Origin: Pyrenula massariospora
Lineage: Eukaryota > Ascomycota > Eurotiomycetes > Pyrenulales > Pyrenulaceae
NCBI GenBank assembly: GCA_021030905.1
Contig: JAGFMI010000017.1
Span: 434,001 to 498,000 of the forward strand
DNA length: 64,000 bases
Reading direction: 5' to 3'
Positions 32,065 through 42,606 of the stretch are shown one piece after another (positions within the stretch are counted from its first letter, which is position 1; every line of letters starts with the position of its first letter). The notes under the pieces are model-generated. The model saw nothing but the letters and a program-made list of their open reading frames with translations, was not told the DNA's origin and did no database searches. A program made the position numbers and the translations under genes.

Positions 32065-34328
32065 TCACTTCTTCCCCTCCCTTCCCCCACCCGCACCCGC
32101 ACCCCCATTCCTCTCAAACCTCTCGCTCCGCTTCAACTTATCCTTACACTCATTACAATACCATTTCGCTGTGCACCCCACCCGTCAGCATCAAACACAA
32201 CCATCAACCAAGACGGGATTAAACTCACCACTCTTCCCCGGCGCCTTCTCCAACCCCACACAACTCAGATGAAACCACTCCCGAGGACAATCGTCGGCGT
32301 CGCACGCCACCATCTCCCCGTAACTCACACGCTCGCAGTAGCAGTATGTCGGCTCGTCTTCGCCCTCCGCGCCGCTGATGATTTCCTCCTCCTCGGGCGC
32401 TTCCTCTTTCTTCTTCAGCTGCGCGGCGAGTCCTGCGCCCTTTTTATGCGAGCGCTTTGGCGGCGGGGCGGGAGGGTTCGTGGTGGTCGAGGCGGAGTCG
32501 GTAGCTGTAGTTGAATTAGTGCGGGAAGGACGGGACGAGGCCGTGTTGTTACGGCCATTGTTTAATGTGCCGGATTCGGTGAAGGTGGTGACGACAGGTG
32601 TGGATGTCTTGCTGCTCTTTGCCCTCGCGCTGCGCTCTGGCCGGGCGGGTGGATCAATCTGGCGGGGAGAGGCGCGCGACGAGGCAGGCCGGGAGCTTTC
32701 GTCCGCGGTGGCTTCACGCTTGAGTTTCTCGCCGCGGCCGGATTTGGAGGCGCTGCGCTCGAGGAGCAAGCCGCCACGGAGTTGGTTGGCGTCCGAGGCG
32801 GATTCGGTTTCGGGATCGTCGGCTTCAACGAGTTTATCGCCCTTGGGGTTTGTGGATTCTTTCATCGAGGTCTTGACTTCCTCGGTGGTTTTACCGGTCA
32901 CGGCGGCGACGCTGCGGAGCTCGGGTGTGCTTGCGGAGAGGGTAGCATTCCCATTCACGGTGGCTTTACTGGACGGGGCTGCGTTTTTATCGTTTGTCAA
33001 CGTGGAATTTTGACGGGCCCGAGAGTTCTGAGAGCGTTGTGCAGGAGCTGGACTTGCTCGGTGGGCTTCTTTTCCGAATGTGCTGGCTAACGGTGAAGAA
33101 GCGAGTTTTGGTGAGTTTGCTGGTGAAGCATTGATGTTGATCCTATGTAGAGTGTTAGAGCGATCAAATGTCTATAATTATTCACTAACCTTTTCTTAGC
33201 TGTAGTTGTTGCAGCAGCCGCAGGGGCTTTCCTTTTCTTCCCAGCCTCCTGCTGACTTGGTTCTCTTGACATTGCTGTACCGCCTTTTGGCAGAGCGCCC
33301 AGGTTTTTCTCCGTCGCCGGACCACTGGCAGCAGAAGTTGGACCTTTGTCTTTTGTCTTTCTCTTAGTGGACCCTGATGCCGTAGACATGCCAATGCCCA
33401 GGCCAGATTCTGCCGCGACTTCACCAAGTCTTCTTACCTTCGCGGCACCAGCAGCTCTTCTTGAAGTCGGAGCTGGTGGCACATCTTCAAACTCCGATTC
33501 AACCTGCTGTGGAGCGCGCTTCTTGTTAGCTAGCATGGCGATCCGCCTGTTTTCACTCCTAGTGGCAATGTCTGGATCAGCCATGATGGCAAGACCTGCC
33601 GCGGCTTCCTTCCTCGACCTGCCTTCTCTTTCTTTTGTAGCCACGCGATTTTCAGAGTATGCCCAATGTGTGAGGCTACCCAAGCGCGCCTCCTCTGTGA
33701 GCTCATTTTCGATGTGGGGATATATTCTGTCGAGCCTTTGTATCTGCCGATCCATATCATCATTTGCGTTGTTGAGTACATGATTCTTCTCGTCCATCGT
33801 AGGCGTCATCTCCATGAGCCTAAGCCTGAGCGCGGCAAACAGATGGCGTCGCTGGACATCTTTCGCAGTGTCCATATTGACCATGAATTCCTGGCTCCCA
33901 GCAGCGGAGAGAGCAGGTTCAACATTTTCAAGCTGATGGCCATTACTGCCAATTGTACCAGTCACCGAGCCCGCAACAGAGCTACCCGAAGGCTTCAACG
34001 GTTTGCTAAGCGTACACTCCGTGAGCAGCAGCTGCAGCGCCTCTTCTGGAGCCCATGCCTTGGCGTCCACTTCTTTCAATAAGCTCGTGTGTCGCCTATA
34101 TTCCCGAGGCAGGGCAGTAATGGCATCTGTGAAGTGTGTGATTGCAGGGTAGAAGCCATGAGGTTGAGGCGGCGCGTTGACAGCCGCGGGCGCAGAAGGG
34201 GCAGTATTGCTGAGGAGGGAATTTTGACGAAGAGATGAAGCAACGGTTTTCGAGTTTCGAGCAGGGTTTGTACGCGTTTGTCGTGACGACTGGCGTAAGT
34301 TTGAAGTACCTACTGCCGTAGCCATCAT
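32065..34328 (-). CDS. ING-family chromatin protein with C-terminal PHD finger
   Basis: ING proteins are subunits of histone acetyltransferase or deacetylase complexes and read H3K4 methylation through the PHD finger. Three exons, 34328-33190, 33142-32229 and 32168-32065, with introns of 47 and 60 nt, yield 718 residues. The N-terminal ING region is seen in [21 protein letters not shown] and later [24 protein letters not shown] long Ala/Ser/Lys-rich linker follows. The PHD finger is [17 protein letters not shown], then [13 protein letters not shown], completed after the last splice by WYCNECKDK. This supplies all eight zinc ligands, with the aromatic Y/W cage positions expected for H3K4me3 binding. 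Whether it is the Yng1, Yng2 or Pho23 type cannot be decided by eye. It is longer than the yeast members, as is common in filamentous fungi. Confidence 0.92.
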
Positions 34329-35227
34329 GGGATCTTTGCGTAGGGTAGGTTTGCTCCGGTCATGGACAGGTCGAGGAGAGAGAGGAGAATTCCGGGAGAA
34401 CTAATGTTCTGTTTGAGTTTGATACTTAAGATGGTGATTGGCTTTTCAGCCACATAAAAGCGATCGTCGCATACAAGGTAACAGAAATTCTAAAGAGGTG
34501 TGGTGCGAGAACGAGAGCGAGTGGCCGTGAGTGTGCCCAGGGACAGCGATCGGGGAAACTTCGGAAAGTTCGTCACTGCTTTTCTCCGACTTCTCCACCG
34601 CGGGGACCCACACCGTGCCAAGCATGTCCCCGAAACGGACTCGGGAAAACTTGACCTATGACAAAATTCAGAGTTCCTACTATGTTAGGTAGCTGCATGA
34701 CTCTGTACAGCTATCAAACTCATGAATGAGAGATGGTAGTAGTCTTACAGTCTCCTATCGGTGAAGCCTAGGCTCGATTAGCCTCGATCAATCCGAGGAA
34801 CCCTGGAGAAAATTGCATGGCTCTGGGTACGACTTTCATGTCTATTAAGCTGAATTACTTTACGGAAGTAATTACTAGGCTAGAAGCTTGTGCAAGTCAA
34901 TCGTCCTCCTCAAGTACACAATTTTCGACGGCCTAGATTTGGGCTAAGAGGCTTTGTTATAAGAATTTCTTTTCCCAGCCTCGCCGTTAGCGGCTAGTAG
35001 CCGCCGAAAAGGTTCAAACCACAGCCTAAAGCCTTACAACAACTATGTAAATTTCCTACGAGATGCAAGAGCTGAGATCCATTCAGTCCATACGTGTCAG
35101 CGATTAGAAAGCAATACTCACATTACAAACACGTCACTAATTTAATTCAGCGCGACTTCCTCATTTGAACACAGCTATCTATCACACGCCATCTGAGCTT
35201 TGAAGTGCTTAGCGTTGTTGTGACTGT
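34329..35227. other. Divergent intergenic region
   Basis: Upstream of both the ING gene and the membrane-protein gene. It may hide a 5' exon of the latter: a short ATG frame begins near 35062, but no convincing donor was found. Confidence 0.35.
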
Positions 35228-36190
35228 TTGCAAGATATTGCTCCCCTGACGTACGAATATCTCTCAGGGTCTTCATCGGAGTCTAACATATCACCGTTGC
35301 GCCCCATTTGCTCTGCTTTTAGCGGAAACCCAGATCTCTATGGTCTCGGTATACGCATTGGCCTCTATCTTCAATGGTTCTCAGGATGGATTTGCATGTC
35401 ATTGAACCCGGACTTGGCTCAAGACGCACACGCAACGAACTCAATCTTCGTTTTTGCCATCATCGCCGCTGCTCTCAGGGCTGCAAAATCCAACGGACAA
35501 GACGATGGAGGCATCCGTCCCGTCGAAGCCTACATTCTGTTACAGATATGCTTCGGCTACCTTTTTACCGTCTTAAGCATCTTAGGTTTTCGACTTCAGT
35601 TCATGACTGCCACCCGTTTTGCTCAATTGTTTGCTCGACTCAAGGAGCTCCTTCCTAGAATTCAGTCTTCCTTCAAAGACATCTCCAGGTCAACAACGAC
35701 CGAGTATCCTCAGGAATCGAGACGTCGCGGGATGGAAACTATCCTACACGATAGCTTGCAGCTCTTCAGTGTATCCCAGGCCCCGAGAAATTTGACGAAT
35801 ATCGCAGCGTCCTATAGGATTGACAACGTTGGTTTCATCAAGTCGGGAAATTTGACATGGCTCGGAGTCCAATGGCGGGTTGCTATTGTAGCCCTGATTG
35901 CGTTCACAAATGTTTGGCTTTGGTTCGATGGAATCAATACGCTTAACCACGATAAAGCTTGTGACCCGTATGTCTTTATGTTTTCCCGGCAACGCCTTGA
36001 TAGAAGTATTTTGACTGTCCTTCGAGTTGGCTCTGTCTTCTATGCGGTACATGCCGGTGTGATCTACCTCCTTTTCACATCTATTGGCTACAAATTGGTC
36101 TTGTTTCTCCAAAGAAGTATGATTTTGAGAACAGTGTACTCTGCACTGAAGCGGCGTGGCATTCTAGAACCAATTCAAAGCAAGATGTGA
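35228..36190 (+). CDS. Multispanning membrane protein of unknown function, 5' end uncertain
   Basis: An open frame of about 320 codons with at least five hydrophobic segments (near residues 42-60, 73-90, 103-124, 216-236 and 266-292). The segment GNPDLYGLGIRIGLYLQWFSG is typical of a widespread but uncharacterised family of filamentous-fungal membrane proteins. The coordinates given are the open frame, which begins without an ATG (TTG at 35228); an in-frame stop lies at 35210-35212. The true start is therefore probably in an upstream exon spliced to an acceptor near 35212 or 35236. Otherwise it is an internal Met, which would lose the first TM segment. The role is unknown. Confidence 0.6.
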   Translation: MQDIAPLTYEYLSGSSSESNISPLRPICSAFSGNPDLYGLGIRIGLYLQWFSGWICMSLNPDLAQDAHATNSIFVFAIIAAALRAAKSNGQDDGGIRPVEAYILLQICFGYLFTVLSILGFRLQFMTATRFAQLFARLKELLPRIQSSFKDISRSTTTEYPQESRRRGMETILHDSLQLFSVSQAPRNLTNIAASYRIDNVGFIKSGNLTWLGVQWRVAIVALIAFTNVWLWFDGINTLNHDKACDPYVFMFSRQRLDRSILTVLRVGSVFYAVHAGVIYLLFTSIGYKLVLFLQRSMILRTVYSALKRRGILEPIQSKM

Positions 36191-38737
36191 AATCTTGCCT
36201 CTCGCTTTGACCGATTTGCTCAGGCTCCTCTTACGCAACTAGCGAATCTGCGTCGACATACCTTTGAATATTAAATGATCTATGCTTTTCACTGATCCAC
36301 ATGTTAGATGAATACGACAAAGATGTACCACTTCCTTCTGATTTACTTCAAGCATATGCAATCATTTACAGCAAAAATGAGGAAGAGGAGAAAACCACTG
36401 CGCCATCGAGCCAACTAAGTCCCTCCAGGTAACTCTTACATTCTTATAAACTCATAGGAGTTAACTCATCGGATCAGGTTCCACACAATCATAAGCTGCC
36501 TTTGGCGTATTTGGACAGGCACGTCGATCGTTTAGTTTGTCCTGTGTGTGGAACTCACGATTTCGTGGAACCACATTGACGGCGTACATACTATCCAGAC
36601 TACTGGTCAGCTCATTCCGTTCGTCATTGGTATCGTCAGTCTCGTGAGAACGGCCAATCAGGTCATACTCTTTCTAATCAAAAGGGTTAGGACCCTACTT
36701 CACCACCACTAAATTCAGAAGCTGTACTAATTGCTTGGAGCAGAAGTATCCTCATTGGAACAAGAAAAGCATTGAAGTGTCCTACACCTGGATTAATAAC
36801 GATGTCCAGGTCAGGCTCCGTCGTACAAGCGATGAAGGAATGGTATCACAGAAGCCAAATTCTGTAGCCAAACCCTCACCCCCGTCACGAACAACATCAT
36901 AAGTGAGAACGGCCGATGTAAATGATGGTATCGTGGGTCATTCGAACTTACCAGACGACCATCCAAGGCTGAATCATAACCCAGCCTGATTTTTGATTCG
37001 TTCAGCATTGTAAGATTCTGAGACAAGGCTCTCAGAACTCCGTATTTGGTTACAACATGAGAAAGAACAGATACATTCTCTGGAGAAAAATCCGAAGCCC
37101 GAATACCGCTCTTATCCAAACTCAATCTAGATTACTTGATACCGACAATTTGAGTCGATCCACATAGCACAAGCTTCTCCAAATTCTTGATCGATAATGG
37201 CGACAAAGGCAGCGAAGGTACACGAGCCTTTCGTGGAATGGTATGGGCAGGGAAGATCTCCGCCATATGATCATGCTGTACCATAGCGAGGTAGCACGGT
37301 TCAACGCAACACAAGTGCAAGCGCTGGATATAATCCATTAATGAAAGCTAAAACTTCGTTGGTAGTCGAAAAAGAAGAAGAAGGAAGGCGTTCGAAGATA
37401 ATGTGGAGAAGGGTTGTCGAGCACACCAAATTACGAAAAGTTTTCGCCAAGACGAGCAAACTCAGCGCAAGATGAATCAAAGCGGTTTTCCATATATCTT
37501 ACCAACAACAGGAAGAGAAATAGTACGTATACCGCGGCCTTGGGCAGTTACGAACATGTTTGACTCTCGGTGTGTTAACATCTATCAGGCTTCAACAGAA
37601 CAGTCAAGAGGTTTTTATACACTACAGGATCCACAGCACGTAGTTAGTAGGACTGGAGTCCTAAATCCAAGTCCATTCATGAGGTTACTCCAAGTGTAAA
37701 CAAATATTAATAGTACACAAGCTATATTGAATGATTCATTTGCAGGATTTTTCGTCTGTCAAAATTGAAGAAGCGCAAGTTGTGACTCTGCACGCTATGC
37801 GATATGGCTATCTAAGTAATCAATGTCAAAACTCGAATAGTCCATTCCCACAGATGAGTGAACCAACTAATGGGAAACTCCTGCTCTGATCCGCTGGTTA
37901 AAGCACTTAGCTTACGGTATATGTGTACAGGACGGCACCAGTTTCAGATACTTGATTAAGGCTGCTAGTATTAAAAAAGTACACAAAGGTTTCTATGAAA
38001 GTAGGCAAGAATTTTCCTATGATTTAAAAATCCTCAAGCTTCATCGTGGAGAGCCGTTTTGACGCTTTCAACAATGGTCAATTTCTTTTTGGGGGAAATG
38101 GAGGTCTTGAAGGACAGATTCAACGGCGGTGTAATGCTAACTGGAAGAATTAATAAGAATGAATAATCGTTGTGGTTTCCAACATCCTACCTAGTGAGTG
38201 AACCTATAAAGCTGAAAGAGGGGATTTTGAGAGCTGGGGAGGTTCATATTTCCTGATTGAGGTAGATTGGTGTCGGGTGGTTCATCTCACTATCACTCAG
38301 TCGCTTGTCAGGTTGTCTACTGGCTTTGGGCTTGAACAAGTAATCAACACATGACCGGAACAAGTCGTGGGTGCAAGCTCACTAAGGCTCTCCATTCCAA
38401 TCTTGCGTCTTAAGCGGAGCGGAGCCTAAGACAGAAATTTGCATTTGAAAGCCTCACAGAGAAGAGTAATAGAACAGCCTCAAAGACTGTTAGTCTGATC
38501 GATACCGTAGATACCTACTTTTGGGTAGGAGCTTGCAGCAGGCATTGGCACGCGCTTGCCCTCTGGAGGGTCTTCTGGAACGAGGAACGGCTCGGCTGGA
38601 AGCGGCTCGCCATACCTGCCTCGAAATGACCTCGAGAAATTCTTTGGACATGGCTCTCAATCCAACAAATTTGTAGTGATTATGCTGTTAAAGCAGAACT
38701 TCGAACACTCGACTGCAGTCTATTGCTCGCCGATCGT
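36191..38737. other. 2.5-kb gene-poor region
   Basis: No intact gene is supported. A minus-strand F-box/LRR-like remnant is listed separately. The rest is fairly AT-rich and without recognised structure. Confidence 0.4.
36800..37338 (-). pseudogene. F-box/LRR-like coding remnant
   Basis: One minus-strand frame gives leucine-rich, repeat-like protein sequence (LSIKNLEKLVLCGSTQIVGI, then VLRALSQNLTML and LGYDSALDGRL), interrupted by one in-frame stop at 37132-37134. A plausible intron (gtaagt at about 36952 to ctacag near 36862) follows. The look is that of the large, fast-evolving F-box/LRR-type families of fungi, but no F-box is visible and the start is uncertain. It may be a pseudogene or the end of a misread gene. 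Confidence 0.3.
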
Positions 38738-41650
38738 ATGATCAGCGTATGGAAGCTGTCAGGATGCCTCCTTCACGGCCGATCGACTTCCTTTACCACT
38801 CTCTCGTATTTATTCTCTCGAGCCCAACCGCCGCAACACATTTTACTCCGACAGAAATCTCTCGGCTCGACACTTCTCTCTCTTTTTAGGCCTCAGCAAT
38901 CCATACCTAGCATCAGTCGTCATGCAAGCAACACCAGTACCGCGTTTCCTGACACTGGGCCACCTCACAGGCTCGACCCAAAACATGATGATGAAAAAGA
39001 ACCCACGGATCTCGAGGCCATAAAAAAGCTTTTCCCAGGTTTCACATTAAAAGATTCAGAAAATCAGCAGGTCTCCTCTGAGGAGCCTTCTTTCACTTTG
39101 CATTACTCGAGCGACGAGGTTCTTAGCGAAGCTCGTTTGTCCGACAAGTTCTTCGAGGCTGCGCCCGATCCTAAGGCCGAGCATAATCATCCTGCAAACC
39201 GACAGAAACGAGAAGTTCTCATTGGATTTAAATACAGAGATCTTCGAGAACGCGCAGTATCAGTAGATAGATGGAAGCTAGGTCTCAGGATATACAAACT
39301 TGCCAAACCTATGTTCGGCACTGTACGTTCGCAGTATGAAGGCTACTCTGAACGAGTGGATTCCATCGCAAAGCAAACCGATGGCGATGAAGACCTGGTT
39401 GAGCTCTTCAGCGCCAACCTGCCCGAAGGCTATAGAGTTTCCTTTCTCAAGAGTGTTGAAAAATACTATCCGGAGCTAGAGTTTTGGTTAAAACACTATT
39501 TCAAGAGGCTTCGAAGCCGGAGAATACGGGATAATGAAGGCACGTGGAAAAATGCCGTCGTAATCAAAGTCCGACGAAATGATGAAAAACTCCATAGCGC
39601 GCTGCAAGCCGCCTTTCCTGGTCCATCGGATTCGGGGAACGACACGCAGGTTCGTCACTACGGGCCTACTCGACAGACAGCTTTTGTGGGGCCAGAAGAA
39701 CTCCAAGAAATAGCAGAGGGGAATAGCGCCTATCCTACACCAGCGGAAGAAAGCCATCCGCTCCGTGGCTCTACAGAGCGAGCCGCCTTGGAGCGAGACG
39801 ACGCTGCACAAAATGACGATCTTTCAGGGTTAGATATTGACGCTGGAGAAGACGCTGCTGAACAGTCAATCACCTCCGCAGGTACAATTCTTCATCCAAG
39901 AACAAGTCATCCTGCAGCTCAAGATAATTCTGAGAGAAACGATAGCTTAAGAGCTCAGGACGACCCTAAAGCTGAACGCCAAGTCAAAGAACTGCACATA
40001 TCCAAGTTGCGGGAGGAAGCCGATACGCGAAAAGCGGCTAAGCCGCTTGACACAGGCTCAAACCGCAACGCACCTAATCCGCTGAATACGTCCGAAACTC
40101 AGCCCACATCCACAAGCCAGGGCCCCCCGAAAAGCCCACAAGATTCAAAGATAATAGATAAGCCCACAGAGCAGGACCTCATAGACGCCAGAGATTTTTT
40201 TTCGACCCACGAGCCCTTTGAGCTCTGGTCCGGGAACGAATGGCAGCAACATGCCCGCAGACGGCTTCAAGACACCCCATACGCCATCGTTCCTGAAGTA
40301 GCCATTGTCGGTCGCAGTAATGTCGGCAAAAGTAGTTTTCTTAATGCCGTTCTCGATAAAGACCAGATCTTCGCCAGACATGGCAAAGTACCCGGCATCA
40401 CAAAAACTATGCACGCCTACGGACTCTCCCGCGGAAAGTGGAAAATTAAACGAAACAAAGAAGACGACGACGATAAAGCAGCCACAGGAAAGTCCCATGA
40501 CTCCGCACAACCGATCCTTGTCGGCGCCGGCCCACAAAACGACAACGCTATCACGCTCGCTATTATCGACACCCCCGGCTACGGCCATGGCAGCAACTCC
40601 GTCCAGGGCGAAAACATTGTGAAGTACCTCCAATCCCGTCCCCATTTAAAAAAGGTTTTCCTCTTGATCCACTCCTCCACCGGCTTTAAGCAGCGCGATC
40701 GTGACACAATCGAGCTCTTGAATCAGTCACGTATTCCCTGGCAAGTAGTTATCACGCAAGCAGATAGAGTTTTCAACCCGTCCAAGAAATATAAGAAACC
40801 ACCTAAGAAAAAGAAAGATCAAGATCAAGATCAGGATCAAGCAGCGCAAATCGACAAAATGCTGGCAAACATGATGTCCTCCCCCTGGGCCCGCGAAACC
40901 CTCCAAAATGTGCCAATCAGCGTTGTTGGGAACATAGACTGGAATTCCTATCATCTATCCCGTGAGAATGCGTTTGGCATCGACGAGGTCAAAGCGCGAA
41001 TCGTGACCGCGGCTGGTATCAAGAGATATAACCATGGGTCGTTTCTTTATTACAGAAGCCATGGTCAGCCAATACCACAATTTCCGAGGAAGGAGGAGTT
41101 GGGGATCAAAGTGAACAACATGTCATGGGGTAAGAAAGATAGTGAAGGATCGGTGTCCGGAATGGGGCGCAAGACACCCCACGAGCAGCGACCACAGAGT
41201 TTGGAGAAGCCGAGCTGGAAGCTAAAAATGGAAAACAGGCTACGAAGGAAAGAGCAGAAAAAGCCGTTTTCGGACCCAGTGCGCAAAGTGTTCGCTGAGG
41301 AGCGACCACTAGGGATGGGAGAGGACAGCCGGCAGATCAAACGAGGAAATGAGTCACCGATCAACGAGAGGGAAAAATCGGTCTGGGAAACAGCGCGTGA
41401 TGAATTCCTCGACCAGCGGCGACCGACCAAGAAGAAAGGAAAGAAGAAGAAGCCTCAGGTGTGGGAGATCAAAGCGATAAAGAGAACTAGCGAGAATCCG
41501 ACGGGGAATCCGTTCGCGCCGACGCGCGAGTTCCCCAAGGAGCGGCCGATGGGGATGGGGAGAAAGAAATGGAAGAAAAAGAACAGGGAAGAACAGGGGA
41601 GGATAAGCAAGGAATTGGTTTGGGAAAAGAGTAATGCGGAGAAGAAATAA
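38738..41650 (+). CDS. EngB-type mitochondrial GTPase (Mrx8-like) with long N-terminal extension
   Basis: EngB/YihA GTPases assist assembly of the large ribosomal subunit; the fungal mitochondrial relative is Mrx8. The protein has 970 residues from the ATG at 38738. The N-terminus is a likely presequence (MISVWKLSGCLLHGRSTSFT, Arg/Ser-rich, few acids). The GTPase core begins at about residue 490 with FELWSGNEWQQHARRR. It carries G1 GRSNVGKSS at about 524, the switch region HGKVPGITKTMHAYG, G3 DTPGYGHGS, and G4 TQAD. Inserts interrupt the core after KWKIKRNKEDDDD and around KKPPKKKKDQDQDQ. Residues 80-480 form an unassigned region, partly ordered (EVLIGFKYRDLRERAVSVDR). The C-terminal 200 residues are very basic and repeat ERPLGMG / ERPMGMG. 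It is far larger than the ~310-residue yeast protein. Confidence 0.87.
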   Translation: MISVWKLSGCLLHGRSTSFTTLSYLFSRAQPPQHILLRQKSLGSTLLSLFRPQQSIPSISRHASNTSTAFPDTGPPHRLDPKHDDEKEPTDLEAIKKLFPGFTLKDSENQQVSSEEPSFTLHYSSDEVLSEARLSDKFFEAAPDPKAEHNHPANRQKREVLIGFKYRDLRERAVSVDRWKLGLRIYKLAKPMFGTVRSQYEGYSERVDSIAKQTDGDEDLVELFSANLPEGYRVSFLKSVEKYYPELEFWLKHYFKRLRSRRIRDNEGTWKNAVVIKVRRNDEKLHSALQAAFPGPSDSGNDTQVRHYGPTRQTAFVGPEELQEIAEGNSAYPTPAEESHPLRGSTERAALERDDAAQNDDLSGLDIDAGEDAAEQSITSAGTILHPRTSHPAAQDNSERNDSLRAQDDPKAERQVKELHISKLREEADTRKAAKPLDTGSNRNAPNPLNTSETQPTSTSQGPPKSPQDSKIIDKPTEQDLIDARDFFSTHEPFELWSGNEWQQHARRRLQDTPYAIVPEVAIVGRSNVGKSSFLNAVLDKDQIFARHGKVPGITKTMHAYGLSRGKWKIKRNKEDDDDKAATGKSHDSAQPILVGAGPQNDNAITLAIIDTPGYGHGSNSVQGENIVKYLQSRPHLKKVFLLIHSSTGFKQRDRDTIELLNQSRIPWQVVITQADRVFNPSKKYKKPPKKKKDQDQDQDQAAQIDKMLANMMSSPWARETLQNVPISVVGNIDWNSYHLSRENAFGIDEVKARIVTAAGIKRYNHGSFLYYRSHGQPIPQFPRKEELGIKVNNMSWGKKDSEGSVSGMGRKTPHEQRPQSLEKPSWKLKMENRLRRKEQKKPFSDPVRKVFAEERPLGMGEDSRQIKRGNESPINEREKSVWETARDEFLDQRRPTKKKGKKKKPQVWEIKAIKRTSENPTGNPFAPTREFPKERPMGMGRKKWKKKNREEQGRISKELVWEKSNAEKK

Positions 41651-41740
41651 GAGAAAATAAAAGGGGGATGGAAACGGTGATGGTGGAGAGGGATCGTGGT
41701 AGTCTGGGGCGATACTGTGACTTAATGTAAGATTGCATGT

Positions 41741-41820
41741 ACCAACAGCAAGACTTGAACTTAGGTTCTTAGTAGCAACGACAACGGGATGGGAAACTGT
41801 GCTAGCTACGCTATGGATAC
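41741..41820 (-). other. Degenerate tRNA-like or SINE-head-like segment
   Basis: On the minus strand, an A-box-like GCGTAGCTAGCACAG and a B-box-like AAGTTCAAGTC lie about 35-45 nt apart, as in tRNA genes and tRNA-derived SINEs. The acceptor and T stems pair poorly, so it is not an intact tRNA. Confidence 0.25.
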
Positions 41821-41874
41821 ATTGAACATTGCATACCGCGTGCACGTTTGGACGCGGCATAAGATGTACCTGAT

Positions 41875-41935
41875 TTCCTACCCCACCTAGGTACCTTACC
41901 TACCTACCTAAGTCCTAGATAGGTCGATAGACAAT
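41875..41935. repeat. CCTA/TAGG low-complexity tract
   Basis: ccccacctaggtacctta, followed by tacctacctacctaag and cctagataggtcg, forms a short imperfect CCTA microsatellite with palindromic CCTAGG and GGTACC points. The same units occur inside the exonuclease pseudogene. Confidence 0.6.
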
Positions 41936-42606
41936 AGTCCTCTCAGCCCGCATCACCCATCTCTCCCTCCTCCCGCCCTTCCATCTCCATCTCCATCACG
42001 CCTAACAAATCCTCAGCCTCCCCTCCCTTTTCCAAACAACAACGCAACACATTACAGCATGGCATGGCATAATCCCACCCCCACGCATGGCTAGACGATA
42101 AAAGCACGAGCGATGTGGTCCATGTTTAATCTACTCTCTCCGCCGTAACGGATCCTATCATATTACACCACAGCATACTATACTAAGCACCACCAGGCAC
42201 CCCGCAAAGAAGGATAGAAAAGAGCCAAAGGGTATCCCATTCCATTCAATCCTCACAAGACAACACACAAACAGCCGGGTATGCTAAACTGAACTAAGCT
42301 GCACTAAACTAACCCATAGGCACAACGCCCCAAAAAAAGAGAAAAAGAATCATACAATCATAGTCATACTCAGCATAATAGTATGTACCGTATGTATGTG
42401 TGCATAATATGCCATTCCGCTCCATCCCCTTTTGACAAGACGACAAATACTCCATCACAAAATTACTCCGCACTTTCCTTTCCGCCCACAAGATCCCATC
42501 GCACCAAGAAACATGCCCAGCCCATCTCATTAGCATGCGCCGTCCTAGCCCCAAGTCCGCAAGTGTAGAGCGGAGCCTGTCGGTATATATGAATAGAGCG
42601 CTCTCT

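Larger units (their letters stand above)
41651..42606. other. Convergent 3' intergenic region
   Basis: Lies between the convergent GTPase and Cdc4 genes. It contains a degenerate tRNA-like segment (about 41741-41820, minus strand) and a CCTA/TAGG tract (41875-41935). Confidence 0.5.

Noticed and set aside
42309-42606. C-terminal extension of the Cdc4 frame
   Set aside because: It arises only by reading through the last intron; the spliced form restores the conserved C-terminus and stops at 42607.
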